Source: Deltaproteobacteria bacterium
Lineage (GTDB): Bacteria; Desulfobacterota; Syntrophia; Syntrophales; JACQWR01
Length of the DNA: 64,000 bases
Reading direction: 5' to 3'
Assembly: GCA_016209105.1 (NCBI GenBank)
Contig: JACQWR010000006.1
Coordinates: forward strand, 124,001-188,000
The notes under the pieces are model-generated. The model was given only the letters and a program-made list of their open reading frames with translations. It had not been told where the DNA came from and searched no databases. Each line of letters starts with the position of its first letter. The first letter of the stretch is position 1. A program made the position numbers and the translations under genes. Positions 1 through 8,987 of this stretch are shown piece by piece.

Positions 1-2
1 CG

Positions 3-632
3 GCATTCAGCTTCCATCCGGTGAAACATATTACCACCGGCGAAGGGGGCATGATCACGACCAACGACACAAAATTGGCTGATACCATGCGCAGATTTCG
101 AAATCACGGCATTGATTCGGACCATCGGCGGCGAGGCGAACTGGGCACCTGGTATTATGAAATGGTGGATTTAGGATATAACTACCGTATAACGGACATA
201 CAGTGCGCCCTGGGCTTAAGCCAACTTCGCAAACTGCCGAATTGGCTTGCCCGACGGCAGGAGATTGCCCAACAATACAACAAGGCATTCTCCGTAATTC
301 CGGGAATTAGACCATTAAGGGTTGCCCCGGAAGTCTATCATGCATACCATTTGTACGTAATCAGTTGCTGTCCAAACGGTTCGGATACGCGCCGTGGGGA
401 TTTTTTCACAAAGCTTCACGAAAAAGGCGTAGGCGTGAACGTACACTACATTCCGGTACATCTGCACCCTTTCTATCAAAAACGTTTCGGCTGTCGGGTG
501 GGACAGTATCCGAAAGCGGAAAAGGCCTATGAGCGGATCATCAGTCTCCCCATATTTCCGCAAATGGGTGAACGGGATGTCCGCACCGTGATTGATGCCG
601 TCATCCGGATTGCGGAGGCGTATGCAGCATAA
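3..632 (+). CDS. pseC: PseC-like DegT/DnrJ/EryC1 sugar aminotransferase, 5'-truncated by the window edge
   Basis: The reading frame is open from the first bases of the window, so the N-terminal half is missing. The visible part starts at the PLP-lysine segment FHPVKHITTGEGG, the signature of the DegT/DnrJ/EryC1/StrS aminotransferases, and continues with NHG, YNYRITDIQCALGLSQL and HAYHLYVI, which are typical of PseC. PseC transfers an amino group from glutamate to C4 of the UDP-4-keto-6-deoxy-AltNAc intermediate in cytoplasmic pseudaminic acid synthesis. An internal GTG at 21 is not the true start because the conserved lysine motif spans it. The stop overlaps the next gene by 11 bases, and pseG and pseI lie downstream, which supports the pathway assignment. 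A related nonulosonic acid aminotransferase (LegC type) cannot be excluded without the N-terminus. Confidence 0.85.
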   Translation, partial: AFSFHPVKHITTGEGGMITTNDTKLADTMRRFRNHGIDSDHRRRGELGTWYYEMVDLGYNYRITDIQCALGLSQLRKLPNWLARRQEIAQQYNKAFSVIPGIRPLRVAPEVYHAYHLYVISCCPNGSDTRRGDFFTKLHEKGVGVNVHYIPVHLHPFYQKRFGCRVGQYPKAEKAYERIISLPIFPQMGERDVRTVIDAVIRIAEAYAA

Positions 633-1626
633 ACGCAGATTTCTGGTTATCGGATGCGGATCAATCGGAAAGAGGCACATCGGCAATTTGATTATGCTGA
701 ACGAAAAGGACATTGTCGCCTTTGACACCAGGGCGGATCGCCGCCAGGAGGTAAAATCACGTTTCGGTGTTGAAGTTTTGAATAACGTGGCGGATGCCTG
801 GAGCAGTCATCCGGACGTTGCCGTGATAACAGCGCCGACGAGTATGCATGTGTCTCTGGCAACTCAGGCCGCCGATCTTGGGTGCCATATGTTCATTGAA
901 AAGCCCTTATCGCACAACAGAGACGGTCTCGAAAACCTTCTCGCCGTCGTACGAAGCAAGAACCTAATCACTCTGGTGGGCAGTAATATGCGTTTCCATC
1001 CCGGTCTCAAGCAAATCAAAAAAATGCTCGACGACAGGGCTATCGGAAGAATTGTAGCGATGCGTGTCGAATTTGGTCAGTATCTTCCGGACTGGCATTC
1101 CCAGGAGGATTACCGTCAGGGATACAGCGCCCGTGCTGAACTGGGGGGTGGCGTCATCTTAGACGCGATCCATGAATTCGACTATATTCGCTGGATGCTG
1201 GGGGAAATTGACACGGTGGCCTGCATTTCCGGAAAACTGAGCGATCTTGAAATCAACACGGAAGATACGGCGGCAATACTCCTTCGTTTTTCGAGCGGCG
1301 CCATCGGAGAAATTCACCTGGATTACGTGCAGCGGGCATACAGCCGCACGTGCCATATCATAGGTGAGGACGGGACCATACGCTGGGATTATAAGACGGG
1401 TGAGATCGCTTGGTATAGCGCCGAAAGCCGGGATTGGAAATCATACCACAATCCACCCGATTGGGAGCCGAACCATATGTACCTTGATGAACTGAGGCAC
1501 TTTCTGAGATGTCGGAACGGAGAGGAAGAACCATGCCTCGATGTGTTTCAAGCTGCGCAGGTGTTACGGGTGGCGCTGGCCGCTAAAGAATCGGCGAAAA
1601 CAGAAAGGTTTATGAACGTAGGATGA
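622..1626 (+). CDS. Gfo/Idh/MocA family NAD(P)-dependent oxidoreductase
   Basis: A 334-residue cytoplasmic protein with a Rossmann dinucleotide site close to the start (FLVIGCGSIGKRH), the family EKP motif (MFIEKPLSHN, about residue 95) and the C-terminal substrate-binding region GGGVILDAIHEFDYIRWMLG (about residues 175-194). I chose the ATG at 622, which overlaps the end of the pseC-like gene and has GGAGG just upstream; a longer in-frame start at 592 would only add sequence inside pseC. Family members oxidise or reduce sugars and sugar nucleotides. Its place between pseC and a cytidylyltransferase implies a role in making or altering the nonulosonic acid. It is not one of the canonical Pse enzymes, so its exact substrate is unknown. 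Confidence 0.85.
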   Translation: MQHKRRFLVIGCGSIGKRHIGNLIMLNEKDIVAFDTRADRRQEVKSRFGVEVLNNVADAWSSHPDVAVITAPTSMHVSLATQAADLGCHMFIEKPLSHNRDGLENLLAVVRSKNLITLVGSNMRFHPGLKQIKKMLDDRAIGRIVAMRVEFGQYLPDWHSQEDYRQGYSARAELGGGVILDAIHEFDYIRWMLGEIDTVACISGKLSDLEINTEDTAAILLRFSSGAIGEIHLDYVQRAYSRTCHIIGEDGTIRWDYKTGEIAWYSAESRDWKSYHNPPDWEPNHMYLDELRHFLRCRNGEEEPCLDVFQAAQVLRVALAAKESAKTERFMNVG

Positions 1627-2399
1627 TCTCGAAAAGAGGGGGAAAAATAGTCGCTATCATTCAGGCACGCATGAGTTCAAGCAGGTTGCCGGGAAAAGTT
1701 ATGGCCGAAATATGCGGGAAACCGATGCTGTACCACGTGGTGAAGCGAACGGGACGGTCGAAGATGATTGATCTGGCATGCGTTGCCACATCGGATCATT
1801 GCGACGACGACATCATAGAAAGTTTCTGCAAAGGGAAGGGCATTCCCTGCTTTCGCGGCAGCCTTGATGATGTCTTGGATCGGTATTGTCAGGCTGCGAG
1901 TCATTTTGGCGCCTCCACAATTGTTCGGTTAACCGCCGACTGTCCTTTACTTGATCCGGATATCATCGCCAGGGTAATCAAAAAGTTTTCTGAAGGGAGC
2001 TTCGATTATGTATCCAATGTAATGGAATACACCTATCCGGATGGATTGGATACGGAGGTCTTTTCCTTTGGGGCACTGGAACGTGCCTGGCGGGAGGCAA
2101 GGCTGAAATCGGAGCGGGAACACGTAACCCCCTACATCCGCAATCATCCTGAGATATTTCGTCTGGCAAATGTAAGTTACGGGGAAAATCTTTCCCATTT
2201 CCGCTGGACAGTTGACCAGCCTCAGGATCTGGATTTTGTACGTTCCGTGTATGAACGGTTGGGAAGCATGTATTTTGATATGACGGATGTGCTGAAATTA
2301 TTGAAGCAGAATCCCGACCTGAGCAGCAAGAATGCAGGAATCAAAAGTAATGAGGGCTATCTCAAATCTCTGCGTGAAGATTATATTGTCACAAAATAA
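1623..2399 (+). CDS. SpsF-type cytidylyltransferase (CMP-nonulosonate synthetase candidate)
   Basis: A 258-residue protein whose N-terminus (VAIIQARMSSSRLPGK) is the nucleotide-binding signature of the SpsF branch of sugar cytidylyltransferases. The later motif VRLTADCPLLDP (about residues 101-112) is also conserved there. The enzyme is expected to activate the finished nine-carbon sugar with CTP, giving CMP-sugar for transfer to flagellin. The start ATG overlaps the previous stop (ATGA), showing tight translational coupling. Canonical PseF/NeuA belongs to a different branch with the same fold, so this is probably a functional replacement for PseF. That is an inference from position beside pseG and pseI; the substrate itself cannot be read from sequence. 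Confidence 0.82.
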   Translation: MISKRGGKIVAIIQARMSSSRLPGKVMAEICGKPMLYHVVKRTGRSKMIDLACVATSDHCDDDIIESFCKGKGIPCFRGSLDDVLDRYCQAASHFGASTIVRLTADCPLLDPDIIARVIKKFSEGSFDYVSNVMEYTYPDGLDTEVFSFGALERAWREARLKSEREHVTPYIRNHPEIFRLANVSYGENLSHFRWTVDQPQDLDFVRSVYERLGSMYFDMTDVLKLLKQNPDLSSKNAGIKSNEGYLKSLREDYIVTK

Positions 2400-2410
2400 G
2401 GAATTGATGC

Positions 2411-3721
2411 ATGGGAACAGGCCAGCAGTTATACGTGAGGGCAAAAAAAAGAATCCCCGGCGGCACACAACTCCTTTCCAAACGTCCGGAAATGTTTCTG
2501 CCGGAACAGTGGCCGAGCTACTACAGCCGGGCGAAGGGTGCGGAAGTTTGGGACCTCGATGGAAAGAAATATATTGACATGAGCTACAATGGCATCGGGG
2601 CATGCATACTGGGCGCGGCAGACTATGATGTTGATGCCGCGGTCAAGAAAGTAATTGAAGCGGGCTCCATGTCCACCCTTAACGCACCCGACGAGCTGGA
2701 ACTGGCTGAACTGCTGTGCGAGTTGCACCCCTGGGCCGAGATGGTGCGCTATGCACGGTGCGGGGGAGAAGCGATGGCCATTGCGGTGCGTATTGCCCGC
2801 GCCCGGACGCGGCGTGATCGTGTTGCGTTCTGCGGTTATCACGGCTGGCATGATTGGTACCTGGCTGCGAATCTGGCGGATGATCGCGCGTTGGATGGGC
2901 ATCTCCTGCCCGGGCTTGAACCCGCGGGCGTACCGCGCGGGCTCACGGGGACGGCCTTGCCGTTTCGCTATAACCATATCGAAGAATTAAAGGCGATCAC
3001 TGCGCAATACGGCAATGAACTGGCGGCAATTGTCATGGAACCGATCCGCGACCACGATCCCGCTCCCGGTTTCCTCGAAGAGGTTAGGGAGATTGCTTCC
3101 GCGGTCGGCGCGGTGCTGATCATGGATGAAATCACCGCCGGTTTTCGGCTTACCACCGGCGGCGCCCACCTGCTGTTCGGCATTACGCCGGATATTGCCG
3201 TTTTTGCCAAGGCCATGAGCAACGGTTATCCCATGGCCGCCATTATCGGCAAGGCCGATGTTATGCAGGCGGCCCAGTTATCTTTCATCAGCAGCACGTA
3301 TTGGACGGAGAGGATCGGCCCGGCGGCGGCGCTGGCGACGATCCGTAAGCACCGGCGTTGCAATGTTTCCAGCCATTTGATTCGCATCGGGACCATGGTG
3401 AGGGAGGGTTGGCGCGAAGTCGCCCGGCAAGCCGGTATCGAAGTCGAGATCAGCGGTATTGCGCCACTCGGCCATTTTTCCTTTCCTGGTAAGGAAAAGC
3501 AGGCCGCCAAGACACTCTTCATCCAGATGATGCTGGAACGCGGCTTCCTGGCAAGTACGGCTTTTTATGCAACCTATGCACACGGGGACCGTCACATAAA
3601 AAGCTATCTTGAAGCATGTCGGAAAGTTTTCCCGCAAGTAACGGAGGCTCTGGAACGAGATACCGTGATGAACCAGCTCAAGGGCCCGGTCGCGCATGCC
3701 GGATTCGGGAGGCTGACATGA
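2411..3721 (+). CDS. Class III (glutamate-1-semialdehyde aminomutase-like) PLP aminotransferase
   Basis: A 436-residue fold-type I PLP enzyme. Visible motifs are the cofactor-contacting CGYHGWHDW (about residues 140-148), the aspartate of VLIMDEITAGFR, and the PLP lysine at about residue 267 in VFAKAMSNGYP. The overall pattern resembles HemL (glutamate-1-semialdehyde 2,1-aminomutase), but the position inside a nonulosonic acid operon argues against heme synthesis. A second aminotransferase beside pseC suggests that an extra amino group is placed on the sugar or on a side-chain precursor. It starts 11 bases after the cytidylyltransferase and its stop overlaps the pseG start as ATGA. The family call is firm; the substrate is an inference. 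Confidence 0.85.
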   Translation: MGTGQQLYVRAKKRIPGGTQLLSKRPEMFLPEQWPSYYSRAKGAEVWDLDGKKYIDMSYNGIGACILGAADYDVDAAVKKVIEAGSMSTLNAPDELELAELLCELHPWAEMVRYARCGGEAMAIAVRIARARTRRDRVAFCGYHGWHDWYLAANLADDRALDGHLLPGLEPAGVPRGLTGTALPFRYNHIEELKAITAQYGNELAAIVMEPIRDHDPAPGFLEEVREIASAVGAVLIMDEITAGFRLTTGGAHLLFGITPDIAVFAKAMSNGYPMAAIIGKADVMQAAQLSFISSTYWTERIGPAAALATIRKHRRCNVSSHLIRIGTMVREGWREVARQAGIEVEISGIAPLGHFSFPGKEKQAAKTLFIQMMLERGFLASTAFYATYAHGDRHIKSYLEACRKVFPQVTEALERDTVMNQLKGPVAHAGFGRLT

Positions 3722-5220
3722 ATAATCTTCTGATTCGCGCCGATGCGACAACGGAAATGGGCACCGGTCATATCATGCGCTGCCTCGCCCTGGCGCAGGG
3801 ATGGCAGGCGGAAGGGAACCAGGCGATTTTCCTGAGCCATTGCGAAAGCCGGGCCCTGCGGCGTCGTGTGGAGGCGACGGGGGTTAACTTTATCTCGCTT
3901 GACAAGGTACACCCCTCTCCCCGTGACCTGCAAGAGACGCTCGCGCTGGTGAATCAACTGCAGGCAGAATGGTTAGTTGTCGATGGGTATCATTTTGATC
4001 CGGACTATCATCATGCCGTGCAAAAGACCGGCTGCCGTCTCCTGGTAATTGACGACGCCGCTCATCTGCCTGAGTATCATGCCGATATTTTGCTGAACCA
4101 GAACATAAATGCCGAACATCTGACGCATGTGTGTGACCGCAATACGAAGATGCTGCTGGGCGCTCAGTACACACTTTTGAGGGCCGAATTTCTCGCCTGG
4201 CGCGACCGAAGACGCGAGATTTCCCGGGTGGCACGTAAACTATTGGTAACGTTAGGGGGTAGTGATTCTGATAATGTGACACTCAAGGTGATTCAAGCAT
4301 TGCAGCATACGGATATTTCCGGATTGGAAACCAGAATCATCGTTGGGTCTGCAAATCCCCATCTTGAAATGCTGAATCACACCGTTCAACGTTCAGATGG
4401 CAACTTTCAATTATTGACTGATGTGTCCGATATGCCCATGCAGATGGCCTGGGCAGATATGGCAGTAACAGCAGGAGGGACCACCTGCGGGGAGTTGGCG
4501 TTCATGGGTGTTCCCTCCGTACTGCTAGTGCTGGCAGAAAACCAGCGGGCCAACGCCGAAGCACTGGGCGGAAACGGCGCAGCCATGAATCTTGGAGGGC
4601 AGGGCAGTGTCGCACCGGAGCAAATCTCACGAGCAGTTACCCAATTAGCGGACTCTTTAGGGATGCGGTCGGCAATGGCACGACGGGGGCAGGAACTGGT
4701 AGACGGGTATGGGATTGAGAGAGCTTTAATGTGCCTGCACGGCGAAAAAGTCTGGTTGCGGCGCGTGCACGAGAAGGATAGTCGGTTGATTTGGGAATGG
4801 GCTAACGCACCCGATACGCGGGCCGTTTCTTTTTCGCCTGAACCGATATCCTGGGAAAGGCACTTGCAGTGGTTTTCCTTAAAGTTGAATGATCCCGATT
4901 GCTTTTTTTCCATCGCGGTCAACGGGGAAGGGGTTCCCATCGGCCAGGTCAGATATGACGTGAGCGGCTGCGAGGCCACCGTTTCGATCAGCATCGGGGC
5001 AAATTTCCGGGGCAGAGGATATGGCAGGGCGATTCTCATGTCGGCTTCCCGGCAATTGTACCGCGTTTCGCGCGTGAAGATTATTCATGCGTACATAAAA
5101 ATGGATAACGAAATATCAATGCGAACGTTTGCAAAATGCGGATTCCGGCAGACAGGCACGGCGACGGTACAGGGGTTGCCATCCGCTCATTTGGTCCTCC
5201 CGAAGGAGGCAACGGCATGA
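3718..5220 (+). CDS. pseG: PseG UDP-sugar hydrolase fused to a C-terminal GNAT acetyltransferase (PseH-like)
   Basis: A 500-residue two-domain protein. Residues 1 to about 330 match PseG, the hydrolase that removes UDP from UDP-2,4-diacetamido-trideoxy-altropyranose: the start RADATTEMGTGHIMRC carries the active-site histidine (residue 18), and VTAGGTTCGELAFMGVP is the nucleotide-binding loop. Residues from about 341 to the end form a GNAT N-acetyltransferase (WLRRVHEKDSR at the start, acetyl-CoA loop FRGRGYGRAIL, then NEISMRTFAKCGF), plausibly the PseH step that acetylates the 4-amino group. Fusion of PseG and PseH would join two consecutive reactions. I chose the ATG that overlaps the previous stop; a longer frame upstream only runs into the aminotransferase gene. 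The PseH identity is inferred from context. Confidence 0.9.
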   Translation: MNNLLIRADATTEMGTGHIMRCLALAQGWQAEGNQAIFLSHCESRALRRRVEATGVNFISLDKVHPSPRDLQETLALVNQLQAEWLVVDGYHFDPDYHHAVQKTGCRLLVIDDAAHLPEYHADILLNQNINAEHLTHVCDRNTKMLLGAQYTLLRAEFLAWRDRRREISRVARKLLVTLGGSDSDNVTLKVIQALQHTDISGLETRIIVGSANPHLEMLNHTVQRSDGNFQLLTDVSDMPMQMAWADMAVTAGGTTCGELAFMGVPSVLLVLAENQRANAEALGGNGAAMNLGGQGSVAPEQISRAVTQLADSLGMRSAMARRGQELVDGYGIERALMCLHGEKVWLRRVHEKDSRLIWEWANAPDTRAVSFSPEPISWERHLQWFSLKLNDPDCFFSIAVNGEGVPIGQVRYDVSGCEATVSISIGANFRGRGYGRAILMSASRQLYRVSRVKIIHAYIKMDNEISMRTFAKCGFRQTGTATVQGLPSAHLVLPKEATA

Positions 5221-6317
5221 TCGGCACGATCGAAATGAACGGACGCCAGGTGGGGCCGGGAGCTGCGGCGTATATTGTGGCGGAGATGTCTGCCAATCAC
5301 GGCCGGAGTTTTGAATATGCCGTCAAAATAATCGAAGCCGCCAAAAAAGCAGGCGCCGATGCAATCAAAATCCAGACCTACACACCGGACACCCTCACCA
5401 TTAACTGCGATAATGAGTACTTTAAGATCGGCGGCGGTACGCTCTGGGAAGGCAGGAATCTTTATGATCTTTACCGCGAAGCCTACACGCCCTGGGAATG
5501 GCAGCCGAAACTCAAGGAAATTGCCGAACGCCTGAAGCTGGGATTTTTCTCGACACCCTTTGATGAGACGGCGGTTGATTTCCTCGAAAAAATAAATGTT
5601 CCGGCGCACAAGGTCGCATCGTTTGAAAATGGAGATTTAGCGCTGCTGCGCAAAATTGCGAAAACAGGCAAGGCCATCATCATGTCCACGGGCACGGCAA
5701 CACTGGGAGAGATTGATGAGGCAGTCCAAACAATCCGGGGGGCTGGCGGCGACAAGCTGATCCTTCTCAAATGTACAAGCGCCTACCCCGCGCTGCCCGA
5801 AGAGATGAACCTGCGGACCATCCCGCATTTGGCGAAGGCATTTGGAGTGCCTGTGGGCTTATCGGATCACACACTCGGGATTGCTGTGCCGGCGGCGGCG
5901 GTGGCATTAGGGGCATGCCTTATTGAGAAGCACTTTACCCTGTCGCGGGCCACGCCGGGACCGGACAGCGCCTTCTCGCTGGAGCCGCAGGAGTTCAAGT
6001 CTATGGTGGAAACGGTGCGCACGGTGGAAAAGGCGTTGGGCATGGTTCACTATGGCGTGAGTGGGCAAGAAGCAAAGAGTCGCATGTTTCGCCGGTCATT
6101 ATTTGTGGTCAAAGACATGAAAGCCGGGGATTCTTTCACGGCGGAGAACATGCGTTCCATCCGCCCAGGACATGGATTGCACACCCGCTATTTCGAAGAA
6201 GTGATGGGCAGAAAAGCCGGCCGCGCTATTCAGCGCGGTACGCCGGTAACATGGGACTTGGTGTCGGGAAGTAAGGCAGACCATAAACAAGCAACGGAAG
6301 ATCCCTGTCTGGAGTAG
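5217..6317 (+). CDS. pseI: Pseudaminic acid synthase / NeuB-family sialic acid synthase
   Basis: A 366-residue NeuB-family enzyme that condenses phosphoenolpyruvate with a six-carbon diacetamido sugar to give the nine-carbon acid. Near the start YIVAEMSANHGRSFEYA and DAIKIQTYTPDTLT are hallmark segments, FFSTPFDETAVDFLE follows, and GLSDHTLG with LIEKHFTLSR mark the metal and PEP-binding end of the barrel. The last ~70 residues (SLFVVKDMKAGDSFTAENMRSIRPG) are the SAF antifreeze-like domain that closes the active site of a partner subunit. The start ATG overlaps the pseG stop; longer upstream frames lie inside pseG. The sequence fits PseI better than NeuB or LegI because of the neighbouring pseC and pseG, but the exact stereochemistry of the product is not visible. 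Confidence 0.92.
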   Translation: MIGTIEMNGRQVGPGAAAYIVAEMSANHGRSFEYAVKIIEAAKKAGADAIKIQTYTPDTLTINCDNEYFKIGGGTLWEGRNLYDLYREAYTPWEWQPKLKEIAERLKLGFFSTPFDETAVDFLEKINVPAHKVASFENGDLALLRKIAKTGKAIIMSTGTATLGEIDEAVQTIRGAGGDKLILLKCTSAYPALPEEMNLRTIPHLAKAFGVPVGLSDHTLGIAVPAAAVALGACLIEKHFTLSRATPGPDSAFSLEPQEFKSMVETVRTVEKALGMVHYGVSGQEAKSRMFRRSLFVVKDMKAGDSFTAENMRSIRPGHGLHTRYFEEVMGRKAGRAIQRGTPVTWDLVSGSKADHKQATEDPCLE

Positions 6318-6327
6318 AGGATACGTA

Positions 6328-7803
6328 ATGAACGTTTTATTTTTTCATCCTGCGAACTATCTCGAAATAGGCATACCTCAGGGAATAGCCATATTAAGTG
6401 CCGTCCTGAAAGAACAGGGACATAGGGTAGGGTTATTCGACACAACATTTGCAAAGCCAAAAGGTTATACGGCGATGCAGGATGCCATGATGGCAGGTCC
6501 GGCGATATATAAAAAAACAGAGTATACTCTTGAAGATTTGGTCTCAAACGACCCTAACATAGACGTAGTCAAAAAATTCCAGAATACGATTGATGAATTT
6601 AAGCCTGATTTATTAGCTGTCTCCACCATGACTACCAATTATGAGTCTGCCATAGACACGCTGAAAAAGGTGGATGCACGGTGTCCCGTTATCATAGGCG
6701 GTGTGCATCCCACAATAAGTCCTGACGAAGTCATAGCGGAATCGGTAATTGATATGCTCTGCATCGGAGAAGGCGAGGAGGCCTTGGCCGAACTCTGCCG
6801 GGCGATGGAGGATGGCAGGGACTATACGACCATCAAGAACTTATGGGTAAAAAATAACGGCACGTTATACAAAAACGGTGTTCGCCCGTTCGTTGACCTG
6901 GATGCGTTGCCGTGCCCTGACTGGTCGATGTTCGATGCACGACATCTTTTCAGACCATTCATGGGGGAAATATATACAGGAGGCTTTTACATAAGTTCCC
7001 GGGGATGCCCCGGCGCATGCACGTATTGCGTGAATCTTGCGTTAAGGAACACGTTTAAGAATTGCGGCCGCTACTTCCGGTATCAGAAACCGGATACAAC
7101 AATTGCCCATCTTACCGAACTGAAACAAAAGTACGGTGCCACCTGGTTTAAATTCGGTGACGATACGTTTCTCCTCCAGCCTCTCCGCAACCTGCAGGAA
7201 CTTGCGGAACGCATGGAACCCTTGAACATCCGTTTCGGGTGCTCGGTGCGGCCCGATACGGTGAACGAACAGAAGGTAAAACTTGTCAAAAAGATGGGAT
7301 GCGTCGCCATGTCCATCGGCATTGAAACGGGGAACGAGAAAATCAGACGAAATGTTTTAAACCGGCAGATATCCAATGAACAGATTGAGCGCGCTTTTAA
7401 AATTGTGAACGATCACGGGATTCGCATATCATCATTTAACCTTATCGGCCTCCCGACGGAAACAAGGGAAAATGTATTTGAAACAATAGCATTTAATCAA
7501 AAACTGAACGTCAAATCGGCGAATGTCTATATCCTCTATCCCTTTCCGGGGACGCAGATCAACAGGGAAAATGACATCCATTACCGGGGGAGAGACAACA
7601 GAATTATCCCCATGAGTAAGGCATCCGTTTTTAACCTGTCCGCCATGGGTATAGAGGAGATCGAAGGGCTGGAAAAAACATTTAATCTTTACCTATCCCT
7701 TCCGAAACAACTCTGGCCGCTTGTGCAGCTGGCTGAAGAACGCACTTCCCGGGGCGATGTCATATTCAACGCCTTGAATGAGTATGTTTCTACAATAGTC
7801 TGA
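6328..7803 (+). CDS. B12-binding domain radical SAM protein
   Basis: A 491-residue protein. Residues 1 to about 170 form a cobalamin-binding-like Rossmann domain (GIPQGIAILSAVLKEQGH, VIIGGVHPTISPDEV, CIGEGEEAL). The radical SAM core follows with the 4Fe-4S cysteines at about 227, 231 and 234 (RGCPGACTYC), then SIGIETGNEKIRRNVLNR and NLIGLPTETREN. This architecture is known for B12-dependent methyltransferases and other C-C or sulfur-inserting enzymes. It begins 10 bases after pseI and runs 10 bases into the acyltransferase gene, so it is probably co-transcribed with the nonulosonate operon. A role in methylating or otherwise decorating the flagellar sugar is an inference; a free-standing tailoring function on a lipid or peptide remains possible. 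Confidence 0.82.
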   Translation: MNVLFFHPANYLEIGIPQGIAILSAVLKEQGHRVGLFDTTFAKPKGYTAMQDAMMAGPAIYKKTEYTLEDLVSNDPNIDVVKKFQNTIDEFKPDLLAVSTMTTNYESAIDTLKKVDARCPVIIGGVHPTISPDEVIAESVIDMLCIGEGEEALAELCRAMEDGRDYTTIKNLWVKNNGTLYKNGVRPFVDLDALPCPDWSMFDARHLFRPFMGEIYTGGFYISSRGCPGACTYCVNLALRNTFKNCGRYFRYQKPDTTIAHLTELKQKYGATWFKFGDDTFLLQPLRNLQELAERMEPLNIRFGCSVRPDTVNEQKVKLVKKMGCVAMSIGIETGNEKIRRNVLNRQISNEQIERAFKIVNDHGIRISSFNLIGLPTETRENVFETIAFNQKLNVKSANVYILYPFPGTQINRENDIHYRGRDNRIIPMSKASVFNLSAMGIEEIEGLEKTFNLYLSLPKQLWPLVQLAEERTSRGDVIFNALNEYVSTIV

Positions 7804-7813
7804 GGATAAAACG

Positions 7814-8920
7814 GTGGAAATAATTTTGCTTGATAACAAGAGCGAATCTGACTGGAATGCATTTTGTTTCAAGAGCAGCGGCTCATGGTTCTGGCACACA
7901 ACGCATTGGATGAACTACGTACTAGCCTACAGGCCGGAATACGATCCCGTTCAAATGTCTTTCCTGGTAAGGGAAAACAATAAGGTTGTAGCAGTTTGCC
8001 CCCTCGTGCTTGAAAATAACGCGGGCCAAAAAGAATTCAGTTTCAGTTCATTTGCCGTCCCCTCGCCTGCCCTGTCGGACGAAATCGGGAACAGACAGCG
8101 AAAGAAGGTGCTTGATTTTATTTTTGGATATATCGACGACCAGGCAAAGGCACATGCGGTGAAAAAAGCTTGTTTCAGGTTTTCACCGCTTGCCGATCTC
8201 TGCGTTCAATCGAAATGGTATCCGTCTAATTATCTTTTCAAGTATGGTTATCTGGATGCAACATTCAACACCCAGGTTCTGGATATTTCACCAGGCCCAG
8301 AGAAGCTAAAAAGCGATGTCCGGAAGGGGCATAAATACGACATTAACAGGGCATCAAAAATGCTTGATGCACATATATACGACGCAGAATCTATTGATCG
8401 CGCCACTTTTGACCTTTATTGCGAGCTTCATCATAAAGATGCGGGGAGAGTTACCCGTTCCCAGATAACCTTCGATATGATGTTTGACTGGATTAAAGAG
8501 GGATATGGGCTTCTTGTTGGAGCAACGCTTAAAGGGGAAGATCGGTTCGTCGGATTTTCCTATCACATTCGTTACAAGAGCGGGGCATATTATGCCTCGG
8601 CATGCAGCGATCCGGACTACGCCGAGATGCCGATAGCACACTGCATCCTGTGGGAGTCCATACGCCGGCTGCATGAGAACGGTACGAGGTTTTTTGAGAT
8701 CGGCTGGCAGTTCTACGGTCCCGAATTCCATTATCACACTTCCCCGAAAGAGCATCAGATTTCAAAATTCAAACGCGGTTTTGGCGGCGAACCGGTGTCT
8801 CAGATCGTTGGCGAAAAATATTATGATCCAGACCTCTTTGAAAATGAGTATGCGAGGAAAAGGGGAAACTATAAACAATATATCGTGACGGGGTACGGTC
8901 GGGATAACCACGAGAAATGA
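7814..8920 (+). CDS. FemAB/GNAT-like acyltransferase (Acetyltransf_6-like)
   Basis: A 368-residue cytoplasmic protein of the FemAB-related GNAT superfamily. The N-terminal half (SGSWFWHTTHWMNYV, VVAVCPLVLE) and the C-terminal half (VGFSYHIRYKSGAYYASACS, then AHCILWESIRRLHENG) show the paired GNAT-like layout of FemAB and exosortase-linked acyltransferases. KSDVRKGHKYDINRA matches the basic segment preceding the second half. The start is a GTG, ten bases after the radical SAM gene, following GAGGATAAAA. Proteins like this transfer aminoacyl or acyl groups to amino sugars or lipids, so acylation of an amino group on the nonulosonate is a reasonable but unproven role. Confidence 0.72.
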   Translation: MEIILLDNKSESDWNAFCFKSSGSWFWHTTHWMNYVLAYRPEYDPVQMSFLVRENNKVVAVCPLVLENNAGQKEFSFSSFAVPSPALSDEIGNRQRKKVLDFIFGYIDDQAKAHAVKKACFRFSPLADLCVQSKWYPSNYLFKYGYLDATFNTQVLDISPGPEKLKSDVRKGHKYDINRASKMLDAHIYDAESIDRATFDLYCELHHKDAGRVTRSQITFDMMFDWIKEGYGLLVGATLKGEDRFVGFSYHIRYKSGAYYASACSDPDYAEMPIAHCILWESIRRLHENGTRFFEIGWQFYGPEFHYHTSPKEHQISKFKRGFGGEPVSQIVGEKYYDPDLFENEYARKRGNYKQYIVTGYGRDNHEK

Positions 8921-8987
8921 ATCCGCATGGATGAATTATCAGGTGTCAGAAAACGCGTGTTACTGAAAACAGAGATGGATAAATGAT

